Shown here: positions 50,597-59,534 of the stretch, one piece after another
Layout of the letters: each line of letters opens with the position of its first letter
How positions within the stretch are numbered: position 1 is the stretch's first letter
Assembly: GCA_017432225.1 (NCBI GenBank)
Contig: JAFRJN010000014.1
Span: 1-64,000 of the forward strand
DNA length: 64,000 nt
Source: Candidatus Saccharimonadota bacterium
Lineage (GTDB): Bacteria > Patescibacteriota > Saccharimonadia > Saccharimonadales > Saccharimonadaceae
Direction of reading: 5' to 3'
Notes under the pieces: model-generated
What the model was told of the DNA's origin: nothing
Databases searched by the model: none
Seen by the model: the letters and a program-made list of their open reading frames with translations, nothing else
Made by a program: the position numbers and the translations under genes

Positions 50597-51117
50597 CGTT
50601 TTTCGCGGTTGTTTGAAAATTTGTAATCATCATTTTTGCCGGCGTGATACAAAAAAGCGCAAGTAATAGCCGCGGCCAATGCATCTGCCGCGTCGTCTGG
50701 TTTGGGCTTTTTCTCAAGATTTAGAGTTACTCGTACCATTTCCTGCATCTGCGTTTTGGTAGCGGCACCATAACCAGTCAAGGCTTTTTTGATTTCGTTT
50801 GGTGAATATTCGTAAACTGGCAAATTCTTCTGTGCCGCTACGAGTAACACCACGCCCCTAGCCTCTGCTACGGCAATCCCCGTGGTGATGTTTTTAGAAA
50901 AAAACAATTTTTCTACGGCGACCATTTCTGGTTTGGTTTGCTCAAAAACTAAATTCAAAGATTCATATAATTCTTTTAACCGCTCCGGCATCGGTGCGTC
51001 TACTACCGTTGTAACTGCGCCAAAATCCAAAGCTTTGAGCGACAAACCTACTTCGCTGCTACTAATCAGCCCAAATCCGCAAATACCAATTCCGGGGTCA
51101 ATGCCTAAAATTCTCAT
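50593..51117 (-). CDS. ruvC: Holliday junction resolvase RuvC
   Basis: The nuclease that cuts Holliday junctions with RuvAB. 174 residues with acidic active site D7 (ILGIDPGIG), E69 (MVAVEKLFF) and D141/D142/D145 (PKPDDAADALA). The start overlaps the radA stop (ATGA), so radA-ruvC form one message. ruvA lies 5 kb away at 56377 rather than adjacent. Confidence 0.96.
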   Translation of the reverse strand: MRILGIDPGIGICGFGLISSSEVGLSLKALDFGAVTTVVDAPMPERLKELYESLNLVFEQTKPEMVAVEKLFFSKNITTGIAVAEARGVVLLVAAQKNLPVYEYSPNEIKKALTGYGAATKTQMQEMVRVTLNLEKKPKPDDAADALAAAITCAFLYHAGKNDDYKFSNNREKR

Positions 51118-52463
51118 TTTACAAACCTGATTAAAGTTTCGCGAAGGTCCTTTGAAGGGACTACGAATTTGTCTCGTACTGTGACGGGGCCGATGGCATG
51201 CTGGAAGCCGAGCTTCTTGGCTTCGGCGATTCTTTGGTCGGCGCGAAAAGCCGAGCGAATTTCGCCGCCTAGGCCCACTTCGCCAAAGACGACGTATTTT
51301 TCGTCTAATTTTCGCCCTGCGGCTGCCGAAGCGATTGCCATGCAGACCGCGAGGTCCGCTGCTGAATCATTTAACTTCATGCCGCCAACTACATTGATAA
51401 AAATATCTTGGTCGGATAATTTTAATTTGGTGCGCCTTTCTAGAACTGCAATCAGAAGATTCAGACGATTAAGATCAAATCCACTGGCGGTCCGTTTGGG
51501 GTAGCCATAGTTTGTTTTGTTGACGAGCGCCTGGATTTCGACTAAAATTGGTCGGTTGCCGTTAAGAGTCGCGAGAATTACTGAACCGTCTGTGTTGGTC
51601 CGTTCGGCAAGTAGTGCCGCCGAAGGGTTCTCGACTCCCTTAAGTCCCGAGTCGACCATTTCAAAAATCGCGACTTCGTTGGTCGAGCCAAAACGATTTT
51701 TGACTGCGCGCACAGTTTTAAATCCGCCGTAGCGGTCGCCTTCAAAATTTAAAACGACATCCACGAGATGCTCCAATACTTTCGGCCCGGCTAGCGTACC
51801 TTCTTTCGTCACATGGCCTACTATCACTACTGCGGTATCAGTCGCTTTGGCGGCGCGGATAATTAGATTGCCGCTGTTAGTAACTTGAGAAACGGTGCCG
51901 GGGGCAGAAGAAATCTCGTTTAAAGCCAAAGTTTGAATTGAGTCTACAATCACCAGGTCAAACTCACCACTTTCGATAGTCTTGGCGATGTCATTGGCGG
52001 AAGTCGAGGCGGCGAAATTTAATCTCTCGCTATTAGCGCCGAGTCTCTCTGCGCGGAGCTTTACCTGCCCGGCCGACTCCTCACCGGATATATATAATAC
52101 ATCGTGATTTTTGGCTACTCGTGCGCAGATTTGCATGAGTAGTGTGGATTTACCAATTCCTGGCTGGCCAGCAAGTAGCGAGACTGAGCCCATCAAAATT
52201 CCGCCGCCAAGTACCGTGTCGAGATCTTTGAACTTAGTCGTGAGTCTAGTCTTGGCGTCGCTTGGTACTACGGTTTTTAATTTGACAAAATCGAGTTTTT
52301 TGCCAGAAACGGCGCCCTTTGAGAGGGCAGATTTGCTTTCTGATTCTACACTTGGCGCTTGCTCCACCAGAGTATTCCAGTTGCCGCAATTACTACACTG
52401 GCCGACCCATTTGGCATAGGTGGCTCCGCACTGCTCACAGACAAATTGATTCCTCGCTTTCAT
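51114..52463 (-). CDS. radA: DNA repair protein RadA
   Basis: A RecA-like branch-migration ATPase that helps recombination and natural transformation. 449 residues: N-terminal zinc finger (C9, C12, C23, C26), Walker A GQPGIGKST, the RadA motif KNRFGSTNE and a Lon-like C-terminal domain. ATG 52463 is chosen: the minus strand has TGATATGAT ending seven bases before it. Open frame further upstream is not coding. Confidence 0.96.
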   Translation of the reverse strand: MKARNQFVCEQCGATYAKWVGQCSNCGNWNTLVEQAPSVESESKSALSKGAVSGKKLDFVKLKTVVPSDAKTRLTTKFKDLDTVLGGGILMGSVSLLAGQPGIGKSTLLMQICARVAKNHDVLYISGEESAGQVKLRAERLGANSERLNFAASTSANDIAKTIESGEFDLVIVDSIQTLALNEISSAPGTVSQVTNSGNLIIRAAKATDTAVVIVGHVTKEGTLAGPKVLEHLVDVVLNFEGDRYGGFKTVRAVKNRFGSTNEVAIFEMVDSGLKGVENPSAALLAERTNTDGSVILATLNGNRPILVEIQALVNKTNYGYPKRTASGFDLNRLNLLIAVLERRTKLKLSDQDIFINVVGGMKLNDSAADLAVCMAIASAAAGRKLDEKYVVFGEVGLGGEIRSAFRADQRIAEAKKLGFQHAIGPVTVRDKFVVPSKDLRETLIRFVK

Positions 52464-52557
52464 TAGAAATATCATATCACAAAATTCGTTAAATGTAAAA
52501 TAAGTTTTTGACAAAATAATGTTGCAAAAATGATTTTGGTTGTGGTAAAATGGTGGT

Positions 52558-53217
52558 ATGGAGAAGAGTGGTGCGGAGGTAAAAGCAGGGGATGCTGCTG
52601 CGGTCGAGCAAAAAAATGTCTCGGTGCTAGGGTATACTGCTTCGGAGCAAAAAAAGCCGGCGAAAGAATTGACGTCAAAGCAGAAGAAGGTTTGGATTGG
52701 AGTACTTGCTGGTGTGTGCGTTTTGATTGTGGGGCTAATTATTGCGATAGTGGCGGTAGCAAATATGCGGCCGGGAAACAATACGGAATGCCCGAATGCA
52801 ATGACGGAAGAAGAGGAAAAAGAAGCCGAGGAAGCGGCGATTATCGAAGAATATGCGGCTGTCCAAGAGACGATTAACAAAGTCATCGAATCGACGAGGA
52901 ATATTGATTTAGCCGAAATAGTAAAGACATATCAGTATTATATTAATGATACTGAAGATGCGACGGTAAAAAATATGTTGCGGATGGACCTTTTGATGGT
53001 GGAGATGGGCTACGACACGGAAAAGACGCGGGGCGATGAGCTAATTGATGTAGCGATAGAGATTGACGGTGAAGCACAGAGTTCAAACTCGGCTGCACTG
53101 GTAATGGCGCTGGCTGACAATTATGGTAAAACAGAGCTTTATGATGAATATAAGGCGATTTTCAACGAACGTTTGATAAAAGAGGGGTATAATCCAGACG
53201 AGGAGACTAAGGGATGA
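52558..53217 (+). CDS. single-pass membrane protein paired with a large surface protein
   Basis: 219 residues, unknown family. A charged inner tail of ~50 residues, one membrane helix (GVLAGVCVLIVGLIIAIVAV), then a helical outer part that opens with EEEEKEAEEAA. The leaderless ATG lies six bases after TAAAAT. Its stop overlaps the start of the 1019-residue protein gene (ATGA), so the two are made together. Same arrangement as 24709-25717. Confidence 0.6.
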   Translation: MEKSGAEVKAGDAAAVEQKNVSVLGYTASEQKKPAKELTSKQKKVWIGVLAGVCVLIVGLIIAIVAVANMRPGNNTECPNAMTEEEEKEAEEAAIIEEYAAVQETINKVIESTRNIDLAEIVKTYQYYINDTEDATVKNMLRMDLLMVEMGYDTEKTRGDELIDVAIEIDGEAQSSNSAALVMALADNYGKTELYDEYKAIFNERLIKEGYNPDEETKG

Positions 53218-56200
53218 GAAAAAATCAAATGAGATTCATAAAAATTGCCATAATCGCGATACCCGTATTTATTGCGACGATGATAGCTGGGGCGGATTGC
53301 TATGCCTATAGTAAATATGTAGGTAGATACGAGGCTTGTATGAGTTCGATCACTGCGGGTGTACTAGATGAGCTGTACGAAATAGACCATGGTAAATCAG
53401 CAAAAGAATATATGTGTAGTGAAGCAGCGGCAAACTGGAATACTTGTAGCCTTTGGATTGGTTCGGCGGCAAGTGCCACTGTGCCAACTATTACGGTAAA
53501 TAGCGAATCTGGCACGGCTACTGTGATGTATTGGGGAACTTGTACAGATTATGCTAACCCTACTGCTAGAGTTTGGGTGGATGACGATAATGGCGCGATT
53601 GACGATGCAAAGACGGTGAACCGTCTCGGCTATCCTGCGTTTGGTAGTGCGGCAACTACGCTAGATATAGGTAGATTTATTAGTGGAGCTGCCGTGGAAG
53701 AAGTGAACGAATGTGAAACCAGATACACTCGGACGATAATCGTAGGGCGAACGCATAGTGGTCGCGACAGTAGTAGCCAGGTGCGTCAGACTTTGACTGT
53801 GAGGGTAGTAAAGAATGAGAGTGAGTGTAGCGAGGGGAGCACGTGTGATGACTGGATGCCATCGTCATATCCAGCGTCCAATATGTATCATGGCGTAACG
53901 ACGGTAGACATTAGAATTCAAAACGAACGGTTTGGTGGCTGGCGGGACAATGACATCTGGGCGATGCCGACGGATAGAATTAGCTGGATTGCGTGCTATT
54001 ATCCAGGCGTACAAAGGACGAGCGATACAGATACGGGGAGCTTAAATGGTGCTGATCTGGGATATCCGCTTGACTATGACGGCTTTTTCCTCGGGTATAG
54101 GGGTGCTAATATGCCGCGTAATGCATGTATGAGAAACATGCCTGTCGCTATAGTGGAGTGGGAGCCGTTATATGTGAAGGTAAATAAGGTGAGTGAATGG
54201 CAAAATAAGCTTATCATGACGGGGGATGCGGATGAAGAATATGAAGGTATATGGGCGAGAGGGGACGATACCGTGAGGTATAACATAGTGTCGAAACAAA
54301 CTCATGAAGGAGATGCGGGAGAGACCTTTACAGAGACGGCGATAACTGGTACGCCAGTAGAGGCGACTATTGATGTCCATAATCCTACTACGGACTTTAC
54401 TGCGTGTACGTGTGAAAATTGGCGTTGTATAACGCCGGGATGGAATGATGATTTGGGTGCTTGTACTGGCCATAATAATCCAGATGACCCCTATGAATGT
54501 ACGTCTCATGAGGGTGATTGGGACTGGTCGCCGGGCTATTGCAGAGAGGACACGTGGGATACGTATGGTTGTTCGTGTTGTACGAGTGGTAATTTTGCAA
54601 CGACTGGCAACTCCGGGATAGATGGACTAGCGCCTTGTAGAGGAGACATGGCTCATTGCCAGACTGGGACAGTAAACTCATACGAAAGGACTTTGAACGA
54701 CGCTACGGTGGTGTTTGGGCCGGTGAGTGACAGCTTATCGGTGAGGCTGCCATATAATTTTACTACGAGCACGGATCTTTCGATTGATAGGAGCTTGGTG
54801 TACTCGGGTTCGCCGAATGCGATACGGGTGAGTAGCGTAACCGCTTCGGTCCACACTCGCTACAATGGCGTGACGATTGCTGACTATGCGACGCAAGTGC
54901 CAGGGGCGACGATCTTCCTATACGCTTACGTAACGTCTGATGGTGACGGTGGTGGCTTTGGCGGGTCACTAGGTGGCACGAATAATATTTGCGAAATAAC
55001 TTATACCAAACAATGCGTGGAGCTCGAAAGTACTGGCCAGACTCTGAATGCTGGCGGTAGCCTGGGCGGCAGCACGGATACGATTTGGTCGGGGCTGACT
55101 TATAACGCGTTTGATGCGGCGGCGGGCGACTACATGTGCTTTGCTTCGTCGGTTTCGCCATACACTGTGGCAGGTGATACGGATATGGCTGGTGGTGATG
55201 GGGTATGGACCTACTCTTCGCCAAAGTGTGCGATTATCGCAAAACGACCAATTTTCCAAGTATGGGGTGGTAGTATGTACTCGGTGGGGAATATCGTGGC
55301 GACTTATAATAACAAAGTGAATATTTATAATGAATATAAGTCTGACGTTCAGAGTAATTGGAAGAGAAATGGCGGTACGTCGATCTACTTTACGCCATGG
55401 GTAGAGGAAAGCTTGGTACTCAAAAATGGTACGACTAATACGCTGGCCTCGGGTGCGGCTTCGGCGCTGAATAGCAATGTGGCGGGAGTCGGGACATCGA
55501 CGGTGTTCTGTAACGATAGGGCGGCGTTGTCATTTGCCAACTACTCTGGTACGATTGGCTCGCTCTGTAATGGTGCGGGTACAGTGGGGGCGTCGGGAAT
55601 AGATAGTGGTATTAAGAATCGGGAAGATTTGATAAAGTACTGGGTGGGGACAGGAGCGCTTTCGGCGGCTAATACTGGCGCCGGCACGACCTTTAACCTT
55701 ACCTATCCGAACTCTGTGGGGACGACGATTACTAGTGCTACGGGGAGCAGAGTGCGCTATGCCTACTCTACAGGCGACATTAATTTGTATGGTACGGTGC
55801 CACAAGGGACGACATATCTCATTAAGTCGGACGGCACGGTAAATATTACCAGTGATTTGAAATATAATAACGGTTATACGGACTTTTCGCAGATTCCAAA
55901 AGTGATCATCTATGCACAGAATGTAAATATTTATTGCAATGTGAACGAAGTAGATGCGATTATTGTAACGAAAAATGGCGGCAGTATGGATACCTGCGCA
56001 GGCTCTAATGACCAAAATGATGGCGCTAGGTCTAGACAGCTAAAGATCTTTGGTATGGTGATTGCGGACTCGGTAAGCTTGAAACGGTCATACGGGGCGG
56101 CGGCGAACAGTGGCAACATGGCAGATGCGATTGGTACGCCTTCGGATGGTGCGGCGGCAGAAATCTTTGATTATGATTCATCGATCTTTATGTGGTCGGA

Positions 56201-56273
56201 GTTCATGGCTGGGTCGCAAGAGTCGGATACTTTACAAACAGTTTACCAACACGAGCTTGCACCGAGATATTAG
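53214..56273 (+). CDS. large secreted Cys-containing surface protein
   Basis: 1019 residues. A signal/anchor helix (FIKIAIIAIPVFIATMIAGA) is followed by an outer, beta-rich, Gly/Ser/Thr-rich protein with more than 20 Cys, including a dense cluster near residues 400-480 (CTCENWRC, YGCSCCTSG). The last ~200 residues form a beta-helix-like module (NLYGTVPQGTTYLIKSDGTV, KVIIYAQNVNIYC). There is no C-terminal anchor. No family recognised; an oxidised, disulphide-bonded extracellular structure is likely. Co-translated with 52558. Confidence 0.6.
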   Translation: MRKNQMRFIKIAIIAIPVFIATMIAGADCYAYSKYVGRYEACMSSITAGVLDELYEIDHGKSAKEYMCSEAAANWNTCSLWIGSAASATVPTITVNSESGTATVMYWGTCTDYANPTARVWVDDDNGAIDDAKTVNRLGYPAFGSAATTLDIGRFISGAAVEEVNECETRYTRTIIVGRTHSGRDSSSQVRQTLTVRVVKNESECSEGSTCDDWMPSSYPASNMYHGVTTVDIRIQNERFGGWRDNDIWAMPTDRISWIACYYPGVQRTSDTDTGSLNGADLGYPLDYDGFFLGYRGANMPRNACMRNMPVAIVEWEPLYVKVNKVSEWQNKLIMTGDADEEYEGIWARGDDTVRYNIVSKQTHEGDAGETFTETAITGTPVEATIDVHNPTTDFTACTCENWRCITPGWNDDLGACTGHNNPDDPYECTSHEGDWDWSPGYCREDTWDTYGCSCCTSGNFATTGNSGIDGLAPCRGDMAHCQTGTVNSYERTLNDATVVFGPVSDSLSVRLPYNFTTSTDLSIDRSLVYSGSPNAIRVSSVTASVHTRYNGVTIADYATQVPGATIFLYAYVTSDGDGGGFGGSLGGTNNICEITYTKQCVELESTGQTLNAGGSLGGSTDTIWSGLTYNAFDAAAGDYMCFASSVSPYTVAGDTDMAGGDGVWTYSSPKCAIIAKRPIFQVWGGSMYSVGNIVATYNNKVNIYNEYKSDVQSNWKRNGGTSIYFTPWVEESLVLKNGTTNTLASGAASALNSNVAGVGTSTVFCNDRAALSFANYSGTIGSLCNGAGTVGASGIDSGIKNREDLIKYWVGTGALSAANTGAGTTFNLTYPNSVGTTITSATGSRVRYAYSTGDINLYGTVPQGTTYLIKSDGTVNITSDLKYNNGYTDFSQIPKVIIYAQNVNIYCNVNEVDAIIVTKNGGSMDTCAGSNDQNDGARSRQLKIFGMVIADSVSLKRSYGAAANSGNMADAIGTPSDGAAAEIFDYDSSIFMWSEFMAGSQESDTLQTVYQHELAPRY

Positions 56274-56279
56274 CAGAGT

Positions 56280-56361
56280 GGGACTTTCTTTAGGAAAGAA
56301 AGTCCCAACGAAAGAAACCAGGATGAAAATTACCTGAAAAACGCGGTTTCCAGGTAATTTT
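56280..56361 (+). terminator. family B hairpin (copy 3) plus terminator
   Basis: GGGACTTTCTTT/AAAGAAAGTCCC (56280-56306), linker AACGAAAGAAACCAG (56307-56321), then a second hairpin AAAATTACCTG/CAGGTAATTTT with a T run ending near 56361. It terminates the 53214 gene just before the ruvA promoter. Confidence 0.85.
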
Positions 56362-56376
56362 TGATATAATATATGT

Positions 56377-56958
56377 ATGATATCACACATAAAAGGTACG
56401 ATTGACGAGAAATTTGGTAATTCTATAATTATCGATGTGAATGGGGTGGGGTATGAAGTGACGGTGCCGACGCCGGATTTTGAAAATGTGAAACTGGGGG
56501 AGACGCGGAAGTTCTACACTTACCATGCGGTGCGGGAGCAATCGGAAGAGCTATATGGATTTTCGTCGCTGATGGCCAAGAAACTATTTGAACTTTTGAT
56601 CTCGGTACAAGGGATTGGGCCAAAGGCGGGAATTGCGATTTTATCGCTGGCAGAGGTAGAGGATGTGAGAAATGCGATTGCGAACTCGGATACAGCGTTT
56701 ATTTCGAAAGCTTCGGGAGTAGGAAAGAAATCGGCCGAGCGGGTGATAGTGGATTTGTCTGATAAAGTAGGCATACCATCTAAATATGGTGCGACAGAGG
56801 TGAAATTTGGAGTTTCATCGGCTCCGGCGGAGAAAGATGATGCGCTGGACGCCCTAATTGCGCTAGGCTTTAATCTAAAAGAAGCGACGGAAGCGCTTGC
56901 TGATGTAGATCCGAACCTGCCAGTTGAAGAAAGAGTAAAATTGGCCTTGAAAAGATAA
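56377..56958 (+). CDS. ruvA: Holliday junction branch-migration protein RuvA
   Basis: RuvA holds the four-way junction for the RuvB motor. 193 residues: OB domain (MISHIKGTIDEKFGNSIIID, VNGVGYEV), two helix-hairpin-helix motifs (QGIGPKAGIAIL, SGVGKKSAERVI) and the small RuvB-binding domain. Leaderless, with TATAAT six bases before the ATG. No ruvB in the window. Confidence 0.96.
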   Translation: MISHIKGTIDEKFGNSIIIDVNGVGYEVTVPTPDFENVKLGETRKFYTYHAVREQSEELYGFSSLMAKKLFELLISVQGIGPKAGIAILSLAEVEDVRNAIANSDTAFISKASGVGKKSAERVIVDLSDKVGIPSKYGATEVKFGVSSAPAEKDDALDALIALGFNLKEATEALADVDPNLPVEERVKLALKR

Positions 56959-57009
56959 ACAGAGTGTGGTATAATTTATCTAATTGTAATAATAAGATAA
57001 AGGTATAAT

Positions 57010-57531
57010 ATGAGTTTTTCGATTTTGAAACAGATTGGTGACGCTCAGAAAAAGAAGAAGGTCGTGGACGTGCGCTCTGGTGATACTGTAAAGGTGACCC
57101 AGAAGATTAAGGAAGGCGATAAGTTCCGTTTGCAGATGTTTGAAGGCGTGGTGATTCGTGCGGATCGCAAGGAATCGCATACTGCTCGCATCGTGGTACG
57201 GAAGGTGACTTCTGGTGTAGGCGTAGAAAAGTCGTTTCTCATCCACTCGCCTTTGATTGAAAAGATTGAAGTGACGAAGCGAAGCAAGGTCCGCCGCAAT
57301 AATCTATCCTATCTGCGCGACCGGAGCGGTAAGTCGGCAAGACTTTCGGGGAAAGATTTTGACCGGGCGGCTGTTAATGACGTAACAGTAGCAGAAGAAG
57401 CTGAAGCTGTGGAAGCTCCCGAGGCTGAAGCTGCAGAAACCGAAGCTGTAGAGGCCCCAGTAGAAGATGCAAAAGAGGTGGCGGAAGAGAAGGCTGAAGA
57501 AGTAGCCGAAGAGAAGCCAGCAGAGGCTTAA
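57010..57531 (+). CDS. rplS: 50S ribosomal protein bL19 with acidic C-terminal tail
   Basis: bL19 sits at the subunit interface. Residues 1-118 are a normal bL19 (GDTVKVTQKIKEGDKFRLQ, HSPLIEKIEVTKRSKVRRNNLSYLRDR). The last ~50 residues are an added Ala/Glu/Val tail (EAVEAPEAEAAETEAVEAP). TGGTATAAT at 56970 gives a ~28-nt leader with AAAGG. The TAA overlaps the next ATG (TAATG), coupling it to rnhB. Confidence 0.95.
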   Translation: MSFSILKQIGDAQKKKKVVDVRSGDTVKVTQKIKEGDKFRLQMFEGVVIRADRKESHTARIVVRKVTSGVGVEKSFLIHSPLIEKIEVTKRSKVRRNNLSYLRDRSGKSARLSGKDFDRAAVNDVTVAEEAEAVEAPEAEAAETEAVEAPVEDAKEVAEEKAEEVAEEKPAEA

Positions 57532-58493
57532 TGGCCATCCTTGGCGTAGATGAAGTTGGACGCGGACCCCTAGCGGGTCCGCTTGTCGTGGGCGCAGTAA
57601 TTCTGCCAGAGGACGAAAATGGCAAGAAACCGGGCTGGGTGAACCAACTAGATGATTCTAAGAAGCTCTCTCCGAAACGGAGAGAGTCGCTCAACAAAGT
57701 GATTATTGAAAATGCGGTAGCTTGCGGACTGGGGTGGGTAAAGATTGAAGAACTAAACGAAATTGGCATTACGGAGGGGTTGAAACTTGCAACTAGGCGA
57801 GCGGTGGAGATGGTGCAAAAGCAACACGCCAAGTTTAGTCAGATTATAATTGATGGAAACATTAATTTCCTCAGTGGGACGAAATTAGAAAAATATACCT
57901 CTATTGTGATAAAAGGTGACGCTCTGATTAAAGAGATTTCGGCGGCTTCGATTATTGCGAAGGTGGCAAGGGACAGATATATGATTGAGCTCTCGGACAT
58001 TTACCCGGATTATGGCTTTGAAAGGCACATGGGGTATGGGACGAAGCAGCATCTCGCCGCGTTGAAAGAATTTGGGATTTGTGAAGAGCACAGGATGTTT
58101 TGTGAGCCGGTGGCGAGAGCGGCCGGAATTAAGAAGATATCGCTGGACAAGAAAGTCAAAAATACGACAGATATTGGGCTCAAAGGCGAAGGGGCGGTAT
58201 GTGCGTATCTTGAAAAAAGAGGCCATGAAATTTTGGAAAGAAATTTTAAAACTAGATACTGCGAAATTGACGTGATTTCGATTAGGAGTGGGCGGATTTA
58301 TTTCACTGAAGTAAAAACTAGGAAAAGGGGAAACGGTCTAGACGCGATTGATCTTAAAAAAATGGAAAAAATGAAATTTGCGGCAAAAGTGTTTTTGAAA
58401 TACAAGCCGATATATAATTTCTATGATCCGCTGCTTGCGGTGGCAAGTGTGAACCAAAACTATCGGGTGCTGAATTGGTTTGAGCTGGATTAG
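57531..58493 (+). CDS. rnhB: fusion: ribonuclease HII + YraN (UPF0102) nuclease-like domain
   Basis: Residues 1-~205 are RNase HII, which removes ribonucleotides from DNA: D7/E8 (GVDEVGRG), D108 (IIIDGN), D130 (KGDALI) and SAASIIAKVARD are all present. Residues ~213-320 are a YraN/UPF0102 domain of the Holliday-junction-resolvase-like fold, with E220, D247 (CEIDVIS) and E260-x-K262 (FTEVKTR). In many bacteria rnhB and yraN are separate neighbours; here they are one chain. Coupled to rplS by TAATG. The end overlaps the convergent ychF by four bases. Confidence 0.93.
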   Translation: MAILGVDEVGRGPLAGPLVVGAVILPEDENGKKPGWVNQLDDSKKLSPKRRESLNKVIIENAVACGLGWVKIEELNEIGITEGLKLATRRAVEMVQKQHAKFSQIIIDGNINFLSGTKLEKYTSIVIKGDALIKEISAASIIAKVARDRYMIELSDIYPDYGFERHMGYGTKQHLAALKEFGICEEHRMFCEPVARAAGIKKISLDKKVKNTTDIGLKGEGAVCAYLEKRGHEILERNFKTRYCEIDVISIRSGRIYFTEVKTRKRGNGLDAIDLKKMEKMKFAAKVFLKYKPIYNFYDPLLAVASVNQNYRVLNWFELD

Positions 58494-59479
58494 ACGTTGA
58501 ATTTGAATTCGACGACGTCGCCATCTTGCATAATGTAGGTTTTGCCCTCGGTGCGGAGTTTACCGGCTTCTCTGACGGCCTTTTCGGAGCCGTAGTTTTG
58601 GAGGTCATCGAAATTACAGATTGAGGCGGCGATGAAGCCACGCTCAAAATCGGTGTGGATGGTGCCGGCGGCCTCGGGGGCAGTGGCGCCTTTTTTGATG
58701 GTCCAGGCGCGACATTCTTTTTTGCCGGCGGTGAGGAAAGATTGGAGATTTAGCGTGTCGTAGGCGGCCTTGATGAGCTCCTCCAAGGCGTCGTGCTCGA
58801 CGCCGTAACTTTTGAGAAACTCTTTGCGTTCCTCGCGGGACATGCCGGACATTTCTTCTTCGAGCTTGGCATTGATAAAAATGGCTTTTGATGGTTTTAC
58901 TAGGTTTTGTAGTTTTGATTGTAGGTCCTGATCGGTGAGACCGTTTTCGTCGACATTGAACATATAGATAACGGGTTTCTCCGTGAGATAAGGGATATTC
59001 TCATCTGCGGGGTCCTTTTTCTTTTTGGCATTAACTTTGGCTCTGGTTTCTTCGTCGGCGAGCTGGAGTTCGAGGTTGATGATGTCGATGTCGTCTTTGG
59101 CTTGTTTCAAAATGTCTTCTTCGGGCTTGTTGTCAGCGCGGACGATGTCGTCGTCTTTGAAAGCTCTGACTACATGACAGATGGCTTGGCATTCGCGGAT
59201 GTGAGCGAGGAATTTGTTGCCGAGACCTTCGCCTTTTGACGCTCCTTGGACTAGTCCGGCGATGTCGACAAACTCCACGGTGGCGGGGACGACTTTGTCA
59301 GTTTCGTACATTTTGGCCAGAACATCTAGTCTCTCGTCTGGAACTGGGACGATACCGACATTTGGCTCGATGGTAGCAAAAGGATAGTTGGCAGCGAGTG
59401 CGCCAGCGTTGGTTAATGCATTGAACAGTGTGGACTTTCCGACATTTGGCAGACCCACGATTCCGATCTTTAAATTCAT
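58490..59479 (-). CDS. ychF: ribosome-associated ATPase YchF
   Basis: An Obg-family P-loop protein that prefers ATP and is linked to ribosomes and redox stress. 329 residues: G1 GLPNVGKST, G2/G3 region FVDIAGLVQGASKGEGLGN, the NVDE that replaces NKxD in this family, and a C-terminal TGS domain (TEGKTYIMQDGDVVEFKF). Slightly shorter than the usual ~360. Leaderless: minus-strand TATAAT ends seven bases before the ATG. Divergent from 59535. Confidence 0.96.
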   Translation of the reverse strand: MNLKIGIVGLPNVGKSTLFNALTNAGALAANYPFATIEPNVGIVPVPDERLDVLAKMYETDKVVPATVEFVDIAGLVQGASKGEGLGNKFLAHIRECQAICHVVRAFKDDDIVRADNKPEEDILKQAKDDIDIINLELQLADEETRAKVNAKKKKDPADENIPYLTEKPVIYMFNVDENGLTDQDLQSKLQNLVKPSKAIFINAKLEEEMSGMSREERKEFLKSYGVEHDALEELIKAAYDTLNLQSFLTAGKKECRAWTIKKGATAPEAAGTIHTDFERGFIAASICNFDDLQNYGSEKAVREAGKLRTEGKTYIMQDGDVVEFKFNV

Positions 59480-59534
59480 ATCTGTAATTATACCATATTT
59501 TTGATATAATGGGTAATTTTGGTATAATAGAGAT

